From Anastrepha obliqua (taxonomy: Eukaryota > Arthropoda > Insecta > Diptera > Tephritidae), in assembly GCF_027943255.1 (NCBI RefSeq), contig NC_072893.1, positions 62,590,001 to 62,654,000 on the forward strand: 64,000 nucleotides of DNA. The letters are read 5' to 3'. Below are positions 1 to 10,769 of this stretch, in pieces. The notes beneath the pieces are model-generated. The model saw only the letters and a list, made by a program, of their open reading frames with translations, made no database searches and had not been told where the DNA came from. How positions within the stretch are numbered: position 1 is the first letter of the stretch; each line of letters opens with the position of its first letter. The translations under genes and the position numbers were made by a program.

Positions 1-1260
1 AATATCCCTCAAAAAGGGAATTTTTTCACAATCTGGTAATACTGTATCAGAGTACATCAGCTGGACTAGTAAATCAAACCAAAAAAGCTTGTTTAGTTCT
101 TGTTTTCTTTTGTTGTGTTTTTTTTTTACACAAACAGTTTGGTTTTGTAATAGAGGGTGTACATGAGTATGTGTGAGCACTAAAATACGTGTACGTGCAC
201 CATTAACAAGAAACTACACACATCAGTGCGCAAGTAAATATGGCCAAATGCGTTTGTTTTGAAGATTCTGTTAACAGTAGTTCGTTCCCCACCTTTCTGT
301 CTAGCAGCATTCTGCATTTGTTGTTTGGGAAAATAAGACTAGGTGCGTACAAAAATAGTTTACTTTGCTGGTTTTGCTGCTTTTAGATATTATTGACTTG
401 AAGTGGGAAACAAGAGGAATGTAATAAAAAAGTTCTACTATTTTTGGTGGAGCATATTTTGTGATCAATAAGCGGTATAGTTCGTTTGGTTGCTGGGTAT
501 ACCAAGTAGATTCTGGTTTTATCTGTTTAAATAAAATAATTCTATTCCGAAATCTTCGATCTGAACAAAAATGAGATCTGCTTCACACAGATATCTTGAA
601 ATTTTAGATCGGATTTTAAGACGGCAATTTTCTAAAGCATCAGGTCATTGTGAAAATATCACTGCTTGGATTTCTTAGCTTCATGTCAGACTATAGTCCA
701 CTAAAAGGAGAAATGTGATAAAAGAAATTAATTAATGAAGCTGGTTTGTTATATTGCTTGTGTCTGTGTAAGACTTCTTGTGTTTTTAATAATTATGTAG
801 ATTTTATGTTCTTCCATTTGCTGCGGCGAGAGATGCCTTCTTTGGAAAGATAATCATTTATAAGCCGGTCCGGCACTCGAAGTTTTACCAATTATAAAGG
901 CCATAAATTTAGTTTGGAAAATCGCAAGCTGTCTGAATGCGACTTGCAGGTATTTTGGCCCACCGTCTCGAGACTGGTGAATCTTTTAGTTCGGACTTCG
1001 TTCTCCAAAATTCTTCAAAGAGAATAATCCATCGTATTCGAGTCTGAAGACTTTGAGAGCCATTGTGTGGACGTTATGAAGTTCAGAACGTTTTTTAACC
1101 ATTCTTAGGTCACTCGAGCTTTGTGAGACGGTGCCGAGTCCTGTTGCTCTGCCACCAAAATGTTGAGGAGAGCTTCGAATATACAAGAAGAATTTTCTGA
1201 AGAAAGTTAGCCAGTTAATAAGGACTATTATTTGGGCAATATTAGACATTTACGTTAAGC
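1..1260. other. AT-rich non-coding DNA, no recognised gene
   Basis: I see no gene, RNA or known repeat here. There is a T-run near 120-128. Between about 800 and 1250 the composition is less AT-rich, and the minus strand has an 87-codon open stretch at 1249-986 whose translation matches no family I know. It may be a decayed element. Confidence 0.5.
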
Positions 1261-1269
1261 AATTCTCCG

Positions 1270-1692
1270 ATAGAAAAGGATTTGTGGGAAAACAACTCGT
1301 TAATTTTGCAGCATGAAAAGGCACCGTCGCACGGTTCTATCATTATCCGTGACCGTTTGACCAAGAATGAAGCGAATACCATCCAACAGCTGACAAATTC
1401 ACCTGGTGTAGCTCACTGCATTTTTTTTCTGTTGGATCGGCGCTAAGAACTACTGCTAGTAACGGAATTCAATAGCCGAAAGGAAGTAATGGAAAAATCA
1501 GAGACGGCTCTGATGGCTATACCGAAAATAGAGTTCCAAAAATGTTTCGAGAGCTGGCTCAAACGCTGGCATAAGTGCGTTGCAGTTGATGGGGAGTACT
1601 TTAAAGGAGATAATACCACTTTTGAGAAATAAACTAATAAACCTAAAATGGTTGCATATATTCCGGGAGCTTTTTGATCAAGGTTGTATAAA
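1270..1692 (+). mobile_element. mariner-like transposase C-terminal remnant
   Basis: This is the 3' third of a DD34D mariner transposon. Translating from 1279 gives LWENNS, then QHEKAPSHGS, which corresponds to the family motif HHDNAPSH around the second catalytic aspartate. SPGVAHCIFF follows, corresponding to SPDLAPCDFF around the third. Both catalytic aspartates are therefore lost. A stop (TAA near 1443) interrupts the frame. A further in-phase stretch ends with FQKCFESWLKRWHKC and GEYFKGDN, the usual mariner C-terminus. The segment at 1665-1692 (TTCCGGGAGCTTTTTGATCA) resembles the right terminal inverted repeat of this group and matches, in reverse, the end of the element at 5342. The N-terminal half and left end are absent. 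It is a dead fragment. Confidence 0.
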
Positions 1693-1699
1693 AAAAAAT

Positions 1700-2795
1700 T
1701 CCACAAAACAAGAGACATAGCATTGATGGAATCTCGTTAGCATGATTTTAATTGGTAGGTCCTTATTAAAGATATAAATTATAAAAATTCAGCGATCAGT
1801 CGCAAAATAGCTAAGTATTGGTAACTTCAGTTAAAAAAGGTCTAAAATTATAAATGAAAATACCCAAGCCCAGTATCGTAACTATGGCAATATTGGCTGT
1901 TTTTAAGCCGAACGATATATGGCAAGCATTTTGCTTTCGATTGCTGTCAAATAAATAATACGGCGGTAAAGAAGTTCTACTCCCACAAGAAAATATGTAC
2001 TAAAAACTATATATGTGTAGATCTTCTTCTTATTGCTAGTTTTTACAAAAGTCATTATCAATATTAATGTGGTCTGTAGTTATCTGCAGTTGGGCATATA
2101 ATTGAATTTCTTGTATGGGCAATAAATACTACCTGAGTGCTTGGAAAAAAATGTTCGGTCATCCACACTTCATTTGATTCCATTCGGTTCCAATGATGAC
2201 TTCATGAAGATATCGACTGATTACGAGAAATTTCATTTCTCTACCACTTGTGGTTGTATTTTGATACAGTTAACACTAGCATTTTCAAATAAAAAAGCAT
2301 CAAAAATTACGCTTTTATTCTTGATGACGTGCATCTGTGTCTGCATTTTTTTCGATTTTCCTCATAATTGAGAATCACAAACTTAATTTAACATTTCTTC
2401 TAAATTTTTAGGCAATTCACTTTATAAATATTGCATTTCTGGGAAATTCTCTTAGAACGAAATTAACAAAAAAATGTTAGTAAGTAATTAAATAATTGTC
2501 GATTTTTACATCATTTACAGATAATTGAAGCGAAATATTTTGTAAATTTTGCAATGAAAAAAAATCTTGATACCTATTTATATAAATGATGACATTGCAG
2601 CTTTTCTTGTTACTAAACCCAACAGTTTTTCAGCTCCCGTCCAACCAACACGTTCGGCGCAGTTCATATTAGGTATGATATATCATGGTTAATTATTTAT
2701 TAAGAGAAAATGGTATTGAAAAAAAACACCGAGTCGGGTACATCGAAAGTGCTGGAATGGGAGTTAAAATCTTGTTATTAGAATGGAAATGGCTG
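1700..2795. other. AT-rich non-coding DNA
   Basis: No gene or repeat recognised. Open frames here (for example 2141-2371) have no protein-like features and start at non-standard codons. Confidence 0.5.
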
Positions 2796-2802
2796 TTTAC
2801 TA

Positions 2803-3512
2803 GGTATATACCTATGAAGTGAGACTTTCAGCTATTAGTCCATAGATATCGCTAGGAGTATTTTTAAACCTTTCCAAATGTCTTGTTTTTTTCGTCTGTC
2901 ATCTGTCAACAATATTCAGTTCATTGTTTATTACGTTTCATAAAACAATGCATTTTTGTCACTCTTAAAAAAGTCGAATTTCGTGCCTTCAAACTACGAT
3001 TTGCGGACAACGTGAAACCACATGTGAAATACTGCTATTAAAACCAGGTGAAACAGTTGACGGTGCACGCTACCAACGACAATTGGCCGATTTGAACAGC
3101 GTTATACACCGAAAACGCCCAGAATATGTCGATCGGCGTCACAAAGTAATTTTTCTTGCTGCATCATCGAACAAGAGCGGCCCGGGAATTGGTGGAGACG
3201 TACGATTGGGAACCGCTGGTGCATGCGGCTTACTCACCAGACTTGGCGCCTTCCGATTAACATATCTTTGCATCGATGGGCCACGCACTTTCCAAGCAGC
3301 GCTTCAATTCTCACGAAGAAGCCAAAAAATAGCTCGATGATTGGTTTGGGGCCAAAGACGGCCAATTTTTTTGGCGCGGTATCCATAAATTGCCTGAGAG
3401 ATGGGAAAAATGTGTCGCTGGCGATAGCTATTATTTCGAAGATTAAATTTGTAATCATTTTTTTTAATAAACGCTTGAAATTGAAAAAAGTCTAATTTCA
3501 TAGGTATACACC
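2803..3512 (+). mobile_element. internally deleted mauritiana-type mariner with both ends
   Basis: Both ends are visible. The left end is GGTATATACCTATGAAGTGA at 2803. The right end, read in reverse from 3512, is GGTGTATACCTATGAAATTA. A TA precedes the left end (2801-2802), while the right flank reads TG, a probable decayed TA. Between them lie a 5' leader and then, from about 3025, transposase pieces in shifting frames: LLKPGETVDGARYQRQL, DLNSV.HRKRPEYVDRRHKVIFL, then HAAYSPDLAPSDYHLFA and WRGIHKLPERWEKCVAGD. These follow Mos1-type (mauritiana subfamily) transposases closely. The whole N-terminal half, including the DNA-binding domain and first catalytic aspartate, is missing. The element is about 710 bp against roughly 1.3 kb for a full copy, and it is non-autonomous. 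Confidence 0.85.
3030..3456 (+). pseudogene. mauritiana-type mariner transposase, C-terminal half
   Basis: This is the decayed transposase coding region inside the 2803-3512 element. The reading frame shifts at least twice, near 3165 where the HDNA motif is scrambled and near 3225. The third-aspartate motif SPDLAPSDYHLF is readable in the frame beginning near 3229 and the terminal LPERWEKC motif near 3390. No functional product is possible. Confidence 0.75.
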
Positions 3513-3514
3513 TG

Positions 3515-4775
3515 GTAAGTTCGCAATTTGTTTAAGTTGAAAAAAGTAGCCTATGCGCCTGTTACTTGAAGAAAAATATTCTGGTTGATTTCCGCCAGAC
3601 CCTTGGGCAATTTAATCAGTTAATTGAAAGATTTCACCAATAATATTTCCTAATTCTTTAAATTTCATAAGGGTAGAGCTTTTACTTAAACTAATTCAAA
3701 TCCTTATTAAAATCCTTTGATATTTGCATAATTGATGTTCATAAAGGACTCTCTCATCTAATTTAATTTCATAGCAAGAACTCAAATATTATATAATAAA
3801 TTCCTTTTAATTTGCGCTATCAAAAAGCTCACCTGCTCATTTAAGCGCATGTAAAGTATAAATACGTGTATCTACACACATACATACAAACGCATTTGTT
3901 TAAATTAGCACAATGAAGCAAAGAGCAACCATTTTTCGCCTAATTCCATTTTGAAACCAAAAAGAATTTGAAAGAGATTAATTGAAGCCAGCGACAGAGA
4001 TTAATTGAATTTAATGCCCAACAGCAAAGAAGCAAATTAAGCAGCTCAATTACCAAACAGGACCAAATCATTGCCATTACTCGTACGAGTATAAAGGCTT
4101 AGGGTTTCAACGGGTGAAGGGAAAAAATTGAAAAATTGCTGCACGTGTTGCGTGTTTTGCAGTAATCTTTTATTTATACAGAAATTCAATCAAAATCGCC
4201 ACTCTCATCAACTAAGCCGGTGGGATACTACAGAAAACAAAAACAAAATGTGCAAAAGTTAAGCTCATTGAATATAATAATTTAGAGAAGGCTTCAAAAC
4301 ACGCGTATGAATGGGAGTACTTAAACTTCTGATGGCACATAGCGTTTCGCAGCATCCCCCGGAATATTTGCTGGTTTACAATTTAGTCGCTCTTAAAATC
4401 TTAAAATGTTTTCTCATCGAATTGATGCAATAAGTGGCGGGCGCGTGGGACTTTCTCTGGGAATTATGTTCACATCAAGCGGTCATTCAACTGCTGCAGT
4501 TAGAGATCGTATCAACGCCTCCTATAAAGCATACCCCATCTTAGTTTGTTGAAATCTCGGCGCTTGACTAAAACTACAAAGCTATGTATAAAACGCTTAT
4601 CCTTGCTAACATAAAGGGACAAATTTTGAGTAAGATAAGAATAAAAACCGGTAGCTATAGAATCCGGTATAACTAGAAACTAAACGATCTTCCTCAGAAC
4701 GAGACAGCTGTGCGTTGCCGTTGGCTTGCGGACTGAACCGTAAAGAAAGCCATGGCAGGGAAGCTAATGGACGTG
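3515..4775. other. AT-rich non-coding DNA
   Basis: No gene recognised. The stretch has the T- and A-run texture of dipteran intronic DNA with alternating (TACA)-type runs near 3870-3895. Confidence 0.5.
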
Positions 4776-4779
4776 AAAG

Positions 4780-4945
4780 CTATATGCAGATCGATGAACC
4801 CATAGATACACGCAATGAGAAACGATCTCAAAGATTTGAGAATTCGTAACTACGAAGCAAAAGCAAATGCTCCAGATCGACCGCTTTGGAGAAGCATTGT
4901 GATGGAAACTTTCACGCAACCCGCGTTGTAACGCTACGAATGATG
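4780..4945 (+). mobile_element. possible RTE-like LINE C-terminal scrap
   Basis: The plus-strand translation contains RNDLKDLRIRNYEAKA followed by DRPLWRSIVMETFTQ. This resembles the extreme C-terminus of RTE-type reverse transcriptases, where a conserved DLR.L.I..W...A.DR..WR segment precedes the stop. The piece is short, has no catalytic motif, and is directly followed by a SINE tail in the opposite orientation. The assignment is by pattern only. Confidence 0.35.
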
Positions 4946-4973
4946 AAGATGTTGTAAGGTTTTCCCAGTTCAT

Positions 4974-5125
4974 ATATAATTGGTGTGTACACCCCTTTTG
5001 GGTGTTTGGCCGAGCTCCTCCTCCTATTTGTGGTGTGCATCTTGATGTTGTTCCACAAAATGAAGGGGCCTACAGTTTCAAGCCGACCCCGAATGGCAGA
5101 TATTTTTTATGAGGAGCTTTTAAAG
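4974..5125 (-). mobile_element. SINE copy, 3' half only
   Basis: This matches the 3' half of the full SINE at 59905-60220: the tail GGTGTACACACCAATTATAT (reverse strand), the hairpin ACACCC/GGGTGT at 4987-5003, CTCGGCCAAA, the block CACAAATAGGAGGAGGAGCT, and the GAACGGCAG-related segment. The tRNA-like head is missing, as expected for a 5'-truncated insert read on the minus strand. Confidence 0.8.
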
Positions 5126-5341
5126 TTTCATAGTGGGATTCACATAACTTTTCGTGTCACATTCAAATTAATTATTTTTATAGTAATAAAAGGCAATTCT
5201 TACTCCACAAAAGTCACTTATTAATCATAGCACAGAGAGAGAAAATGAGAGCTTGAAAGTAGAATATGAAATGAATGAATAATAACAAAGAGAGTGTTTT
5301 TTTGTTATTGTAATGAAAGAGTTTCAATAAGGAATGTAGTA

Positions 5342-5870
5342 ACCTATGATCAGAAAGTACCAAGAATGTTTAAATAAAACAAAATAAAGTTAAATTTCAA
5401 GCAAATTTATTTTATCTCCTTCAAAATATACCCCATCTGAAGCAACACACATGTGCCAACGTTTAACCTAGTCCTCCATGCACCCATGGTAGGCCGACGA
5501 AGGGATGGCTTTCAGCTCTATCGACTGAAATCTCCTTCCACGAAGTGGTAACATCAACTTGGGCAACAAAAAGAAGTCACACGGGGCCATATCAGGTGAA
5601 TGCGGTGCTTGCACGATGGTATTTACTTGGTGTTTGGTCAAATAATACAGCACAATTTGGGATCGGTGCGATGGCGCGTTATCTTCATGCAAAATCCAAG
5701 AATTGTTTGCCACATTTCCGGTCGTTTGAAACGTACAGCATCTCCCAAACGCTTCAAAACGGATAAATAATTTTTTTTACTGACTGACTGGCCCGATGGA
5801 AGGTACTCATGGAGCACTACTCCTAGACAATCGCAGAGAACAGTACTTCCCGGTATTTTTTTATTATAGT
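5342..5870 (-). mobile_element. mariner-like element, 3' half
   Basis: This is a DD34D mariner fragment on the minus strand. From the right, one frame reads SKKNYLSVLKRLGDAVRFKRPEMWQ, shifts near 5700, and continues as NSWILHEDNAPSHRSQIV, then PHSPDMAPCDFFLLPKL. Both visible catalytic aspartates (HEDN and CDFF) are intact. A stop after SSAYHGCMED is followed in phase by VKRWHMCVASDGVYFEGDKI, the normal C-terminus, down to about 5395. The right terminal repeat survives at 5342-5365 (CCTATGATCAGAAAGTACCA) and pairs in sequence with the end of the 1270-1692 element. The first third of the gene and the left end are missing. One frameshift and one stop make it inactive. Confidence 0.85.
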
Positions 5871-5989
5871 GTACAAGCAAGGGAAAAGGTGAGAAAAAGT
5901 AAATAAGGTAACTATAGGAGTTATTGCTAGTTGGTGCATAAATATGTGACTATGCACTGTCTGTTAGTTTTTGTTTTTCTTTTGTACAG

Positions 5990-6142
5990 AATATCGCTCG
6001 AGTGGCACATGGTGCTGACCTGCTCGAACTACATAGTCGCATTGCCCTGCTTACGGCACAAAATTTTGCTTATCAACGATGTTTAGAGCTGGCTGTAGAT
6101 ACTTGGAATAGTGCCAGCTCCATTTTGGAGGCTGCCGGATAA
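5990..6142 (+). CDS. candidate terminal exon, unknown product
   Basis: A pyrimidine tract (5965-5985) ends in TGTACAG at 5983-5989, a good 3' splice acceptor. Beyond it lies a 50-codon open frame starting NIARVAHGADLLELHSR and ending WNSASSILEAAG, then TAA at 6140-6142. It is clearly richer in G and C than its surroundings. Its translation looks like an amphipathic helical protein end, rich in Leu and Ala, and contains none of the transposon motifs found elsewhere. I do not recognise the family. If real, it is the last exon of a plus-strand gene whose upstream exons lie beyond the mariner at 5342-5870 or outside the window. It could also be a decayed retroposed sequence. Confidence 0.3.
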   Translation, partial: NIARVAHGADLLELHSRIALLTAQNFAYQRCLELAVDTWNSASSILEAAG

Positions 6143-7540
6143 AAGTACACCAAACTATCACTTTCTTGATATGTATTTGGTATCGGCATCACTTATGGCA
6201 TCGAATCTTCCGAAATCTAACAATTTTGTTTTTCTTCGTATTCGTTCATATATTAGTCTCGCTGCCAAAACTAACGTAATGCGGGAAAGTTTCTTGTACG
6301 GAGCGCTTATTTTAAAAATTTGATTTGAAGATTGGCTCAAAGCTAGAACTTTCCATTTGTAATGCACTTCTTAAGCATTACCAAAAAATTTTAAAAGTGT
6401 TGCATCACAACATCATCGCGAACATGTCTCTAGTTTCCCTTTTGAAATACCTTATATAATATTTCACTATAAAACTTACGCCAGCAAATCCGATTAGAAT
6501 CACTGAGATACGCATGCATACATAAAAACATACAAGCATATATTTACTTATATTACTTCCATACATACAAGCCCAGGCCCGAATTTGTTTCCAACATCGA
6601 AAACTTTTTAATTTTTTATTTTTGTCTTTTCTTAATCTTCTCCGCTTCTCCACAAAAATGCTCAACTTATAAGAGATCAGTGAAGTCAAGAACTTTGACA
6701 GCAGGAATGGGAAGCCTCATATCCGTGTAAGTAGAGCGGAAACAATGTCACTCTCGGTGCAAAAGCTAAACTCAACTTCGGCTTATGACTTTTAGATTAC
6801 GAAAAAACAAAAAACAAGTAAATAAAAAATTATCAAGCAAAAGTGAAGCAAAGTTAATTCCCAACTTCTGTGTATAATTAAGTTTTAATGTGTATGTATG
6901 TACGTACGTATTTTAGCTAGATTATGTGTGTATGCGTGTGTGTGTGCATATTGTACATTTAAGCAAAAAGATTATATGACGCTGCGTTTGTTTTTGCAGC
7001 AGTGTTAATTTTACTCTTACTCTCGTTTTTGTCTTTTTTTTTCGTTGGAACGCTAAAAGTCATCCTTACCAATGTACATACGACGTTGCATCTAATTAAG
7101 GCTAATTACTTTATTATATATTATAATAAGCGCAAAGCAGCAGAAAGCATTCGATTAATGTAAACTTGTGTATGCAAGCAAGTATGTGTGTTTCTTTTAA
7201 ATTTATAATTATCTGTAAGTGCTTGTGTACTTACGTATTTATGTAAATTTGTAAATAATTACAACCAAAGATGATGAGAGCAGCATTCAAGGAATATGAG
7301 AGCAGCATTCAAAATAATGGTAAACGCCATTTGATGGTTGTCAGACTCGACCAGTAAAAGCAAATCATATAAAATAACAGATTTACTGAAGCACACAGAG
7401 AAAAATCGTATAGTCTAGATTCTCTTGCTTGAAGTGGATTGATGCTACGCTCAGGTGTAATTACATATATGTACTTAGTTACATTATAATCCATCCAGTA
7501 TTTTAACACTCTTGAACATATTATAGAATGTTAAAATCCA
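6143..7540. other. AT-rich non-coding DNA
   Basis: No gene recognised. It includes short alternating tracts of TATG/TACG (6890-6912) and TG (6925-6947). Downstream of the candidate exon I see no convincing further coding stretch. Confidence 0.5.
7274..7317. repeat. 22-bp tandem duplication
   Basis: ATGAGAGCAGCATTCAAGG at 7274 recurs 22 bases later at 7296 with only the last bases changed. It is a simple two-unit duplication. Confidence 0.85.
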
Positions 7541-7544
7541 ACAT

Positions 7545-7750
7545 TTTGCCCATGTGCTACGTCACACTGGTACAGTTTCAGGGGTGAAATGTGAAAATGC
7601 GAACAAGAATGCAAGAGCAAGAAGATATTACACAGACTGTATACGAATAAATTCCACCAATTTGGCGTCTAACTCACAGTGATTTTGTAAAATTCGCTGA
7701 GAGCAAAGTAGCGGTACCACGATCGGCGCCATTTGATTATTCTCTCCACC
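7545..7750. repeat. interspersed repeat shared with 47315-47425
   Basis: This segment contains GTCACACTGG, then AATTCGCTGAGAGCAAAGTA, GGTACC, GGCGCCA and ATTATTCTCTCCACCGTGA. The same blocks occur in the same order and orientation at 47320-47420, with a shorter spacer. It is therefore a dispersed repeat of unknown class, with no coding content and no terminal repeats I can see. Confidence 0.65.
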
Positions 7751-7754
7751 GTGA

Positions 7755-8780
7755 CCTACGCTTATACATTATGTTGACTCACATTTACTTATTATTAACT
7801 CCACTAACATTCTATATAGCACTCACACTCACTCAGTACAATAATCTTTCTTTACATGTTCTAATGTTAATACTTGCCTTTCTCACATACTCATCTCTGT
7901 TAATCTTATGTTATTTCACTCATGCTTTCTTCTGTTAAATTTCGGCAAGTTTACATAGGTACCTTTGTTAGTGCTAGTGTTTGTTTATACTCACATATAT
8001 AAGTAGGTACTTCTTTTTGTCTTACTGTTACTCGATACTTAACTCTGTAATTGCATTCTCTCTGAGATCTAGTTGTTAAGCTGTGCTTAGCTTTTAAGTG
8101 AGAGTTTATATTTGGGTGCTGAAAAATAAATTACTTTCATACAAATGAGCTCCAGCATTGTTATTATATGTTTATTTCGAAATGCTAAATGCACCCATAC
8201 TCCTCACTCTTCCAAGCTGTTGAAGCACTTCGGTAGAATAGCTAGCAGAATTCATATCTTCAATAATATGCCACCTTCTGAAACAAATCTTCAAAACTTG
8301 TATTGCTAACACATGTTTGATTATGCTGAATTTTTTTCAAGTACTGGTGTTTTTAATATATAATATTATACTTCATCCTACATAATACTTTTTTTTTTAT
8401 TATTATAATTAAAAATAACTAAAGAAAAATACTGAAAACATTTTGAGAAGAAGGGCCTAGCAACTAACGCCCATTAATGAAGGATTATTATTCGTAAATA
8501 GTTCTTATATAAATCAATAAATATATTATAATACAATTTCTTTTTTTTTTTCAAAATTTCTTCAGTTTTCTACTCATTAAGCCTACCAATAAACCCTTTT
8601 TAGAAATAATTTACGAAAATGTCCAAAATACCTGGATTACTTGACATGGGGAGAGAAACTTAATTTTTCATCACTTACCCTGTTACTACGAAAGTTTTAT
8701 GAATAGCAATAATTTTTAAATTATTTGAATAAGAATGAGAATGAAGTTTGCAATTCGACCTGATTGTCTGTGTGCCCTCC
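7755..8780. other. AT-rich non-coding DNA
   Basis: No gene recognised. The pyrimidine-rich stretch 7770-8160 ends with an AATAAA near 8128, and I considered and did not accept it as a solo LTR. Confidence 0.45.
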
Positions 8781-8782
8781 AT

Positions 8783-9243
8783 TCTTATTCTTGATTGGCG
8801 CGATAACCGCTTACGCGATTTTGACCGAGTTTAACAAAGTGACTGGTGCCGTTTTTTGCTTGTGCTAACCGGCGCCACTTGGAAACATCAAGTGAAGACA
8901 AGTCCCTCTCAATCTAATCTTTCCTTTTCATCTGCTTGCACCAGATGGTACCGCATCGAATACTTTCAGAGCCGAAGCGTTTGTATCCATTCGGACTACA
9001 TGACCCAGCCAACGTAAGTGCTGGATCTTATTCGCTACACTATGTCCATGTCGTCGTACAGCTCATACATCGCATCGTTACATCACCTGCGATACTCGCC
9101 GTTGCCAACGTGCAAAGGTCCAAAAATCGGCCGCAGAATCTTTCTCTCAAACACTGCAAGGGACGCCTCATCGGATGTTGCAATCGTCCAAGCTTCTGCG
9201 CTATACGATAGGACGGGCATGACAAGAGTCTTATAAAGTGTTA
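8783..9243 (-). mobile_element. RTE-type LINE, reverse transcriptase C-terminus and 3' end
   Basis: Read on the minus strand from 9243, the sequence gives LTLYKTLVMPVLSY, EAWTIATSDEASLAVFERKI, LRPIFGPLHVGNGEYRR, a stop, then NDAMYELYDDMDIV and LRWLGHV-like residues. This is the C-terminal region of RTE-clade reverse transcriptases, beyond the catalytic palm. The frame is broken by stops and a shift near 9020. The 3' untranslated end follows: AAACTCGGTCAAA, a stem AATCGC/GCGGTT around a GTAA loop, ATCGCGCCAATC, then the tail AAGAATAAGAAT typical of RTE short-repeat tails. It is 5'-truncated. Its 3' end resembles that of the SINE family in this window. Confidence 0.85.
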
Positions 9244-9245
9244 GT

Positions 9246-10325
9246 TTTGTTCGTCGTGTGCCCTCCTTTGCTCATTAGTAAGTAAAGAAATCCATATTCT
9301 CAAATGTCTACTTCAGTAATTCTGAAGCACATATTTCAAACTCTTATGGTCATTAAAATTGAACTTCTCGTACAGCTTAAATTCAGTTTTGTTTTCCAAA
9401 CTGTCTGTTATACATATGCCGTCGATAAATTTAAGAGGCAGCCAATCCACTGGCTAACATTCGTTGCTGTGACTATGCCATCTGTTTTGTTTGTATACTT
9501 ATATCAAACAACTGATTAACAGGTGTAAATTATTATCGCTGATAGTTCATTTTAATAAATTTCTATTGAAAATAGGGGTGCATTTTATATTCATATATTC
9601 TCTTTGAAGCTGATCGGACTAATTTGGAAAAAGGCATTACAGATTTCGCTTTCAGAAATCTCGTGCGTCCACTTTCTTATTGTCAATTAGCCCCTTGTAT
9701 TCTCTATTCAATTTTAGAAGGACCAAGTCTACTCCACTATGAAGTTTTTGCTCCTTTTTTATCTTTTGTTTTCCATTTTAGATCTCAGTTCTTTCGGTGT
9801 TGAATAAACAGTATATTGAGAAAAAAATCGTTCAAGAAACGATTCTAAATTGAACAAAATTTACCTATCTGTTTGCATGAAAAGCTTTGGATTAATTTTT
9901 TTTGAATATGTTTTCCATGTTTGCATATTCTTATGTATACTAAACGTATCATCGTGGTCTTTAATTCTTAGTTGGATAAAAAAATTATTTCGAGTCCCTC
10001 AACTTTTGCCCCAGTACTACCCCTAGTGTTTTACCGCCTTGGCGGGAGCTGGAATAACGTTGAGGTTGCCTAAACTCATATTATGCTGAGCCATTGCAAA
10101 CCAAGATTAAAACGCAAAGCTCAGTGTAGTGTTGTTTTAATAAAACTGTTAGATATTATTGCGAGTCATCAGTGTTCAGGTTAAAGTTAAAGTATTAAAA
10201 AAGGTGTTGCGGTGCAAAAAAATGTGCTGAAGTAGTCATAAATTTGCACGAGGACGGCTAGTATAGTTACTGGTAATGTTAATTGTTTAACTCATTGAAA
10301 TTAGAAACAAAATCATTTTCCTACT
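9246..10325. other. AT-rich non-coding DNA
   Basis: No gene recognised. Open frames such as 9304-9519 have no coding character. Confidence 0.5.
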
Positions 10326-10332
10326 TGGTTAA

Positions 10333-10763
10333 CTAATTCTTATGAAGATGTGGAACAAGCAGCAAATATGTATCAGCAGAAACGTGAAATTCTCTCAACT
10401 TGGAACATCATTCAAAAAAGCTTTACACAACTACGCACGTTTTTGAACAAATCCTATAGGAACTTGATAATTATGAACATTTACAGAAAAGATTGAGAAA
10501 AACGGGCTCGACCAATTCGTCTGGGTCACCCAGTGACGGTAGTGGCCGAGGAAAATAATTTAAAAATGGGCTCGACTAATTCAACAAGGAAGACAGACTT
10601 GCGGAAACGATCCTCGTCTAGGTCACCTAGTGACCGTAGTGGCCGAAGAAAATATTCAAAATATCTGTCCTTGACGATTGAAGAATTAAATTGTGGCAGA
10701 TGGAGGAGACCTGATTTCGTCAACTTGATCTCGAATACAAGCAAGAATCAATGCGATGAATAA
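10333..10763 (+). pseudogene. unrecognised decayed coding sequence
   Basis: From 10341 the plus strand reads YEDVEQAANMYQQKREILST, WNIIQKSFTQLRTF, then after a shift ELDNYEHLQKRLRKTGS and a Ser/Gly-rich SGSPSDGSG segment. A later frame gives RSSSRSPSDRSGRRKYSKYL and ends at a TAA near 10763. The first part looks like a coiled coil with heptad-like Leu/Gln spacing and the second like a phosphorylation-prone Ser/Arg linker. I do not recognise the family. It could be a gag-like region of a retroelement, a processed pseudogene, or a decayed exon. At least one frameshift and one stop break it. Confidence 0.35.
10501..10653 (+). repeat. imperfect internal duplication
   Basis: The block GGGCTCGACCAATTCGTC ... 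GTCACCCAGTGACGGTAGTG at 10504-10557 recurs at 10568-10653. The second copy carries about 33 extra bases after GACTAATTC. In translation both give GSTNS and SPSD.SGR.K, but in different frames, so a duplication followed by indels is likely. Confidence 0.7.
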
Positions 10764-10769
10764 TAAGTG

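Noticed and set aside
7770..8160. Possible solo LTR: TG start, TATA-like ATATATAAG, AATAAA near the end
   Set aside because: There is no second LTR, no primer-binding site or polypurine tract, no target duplication and no coding part. The signals occur by chance in AT-rich DNA.
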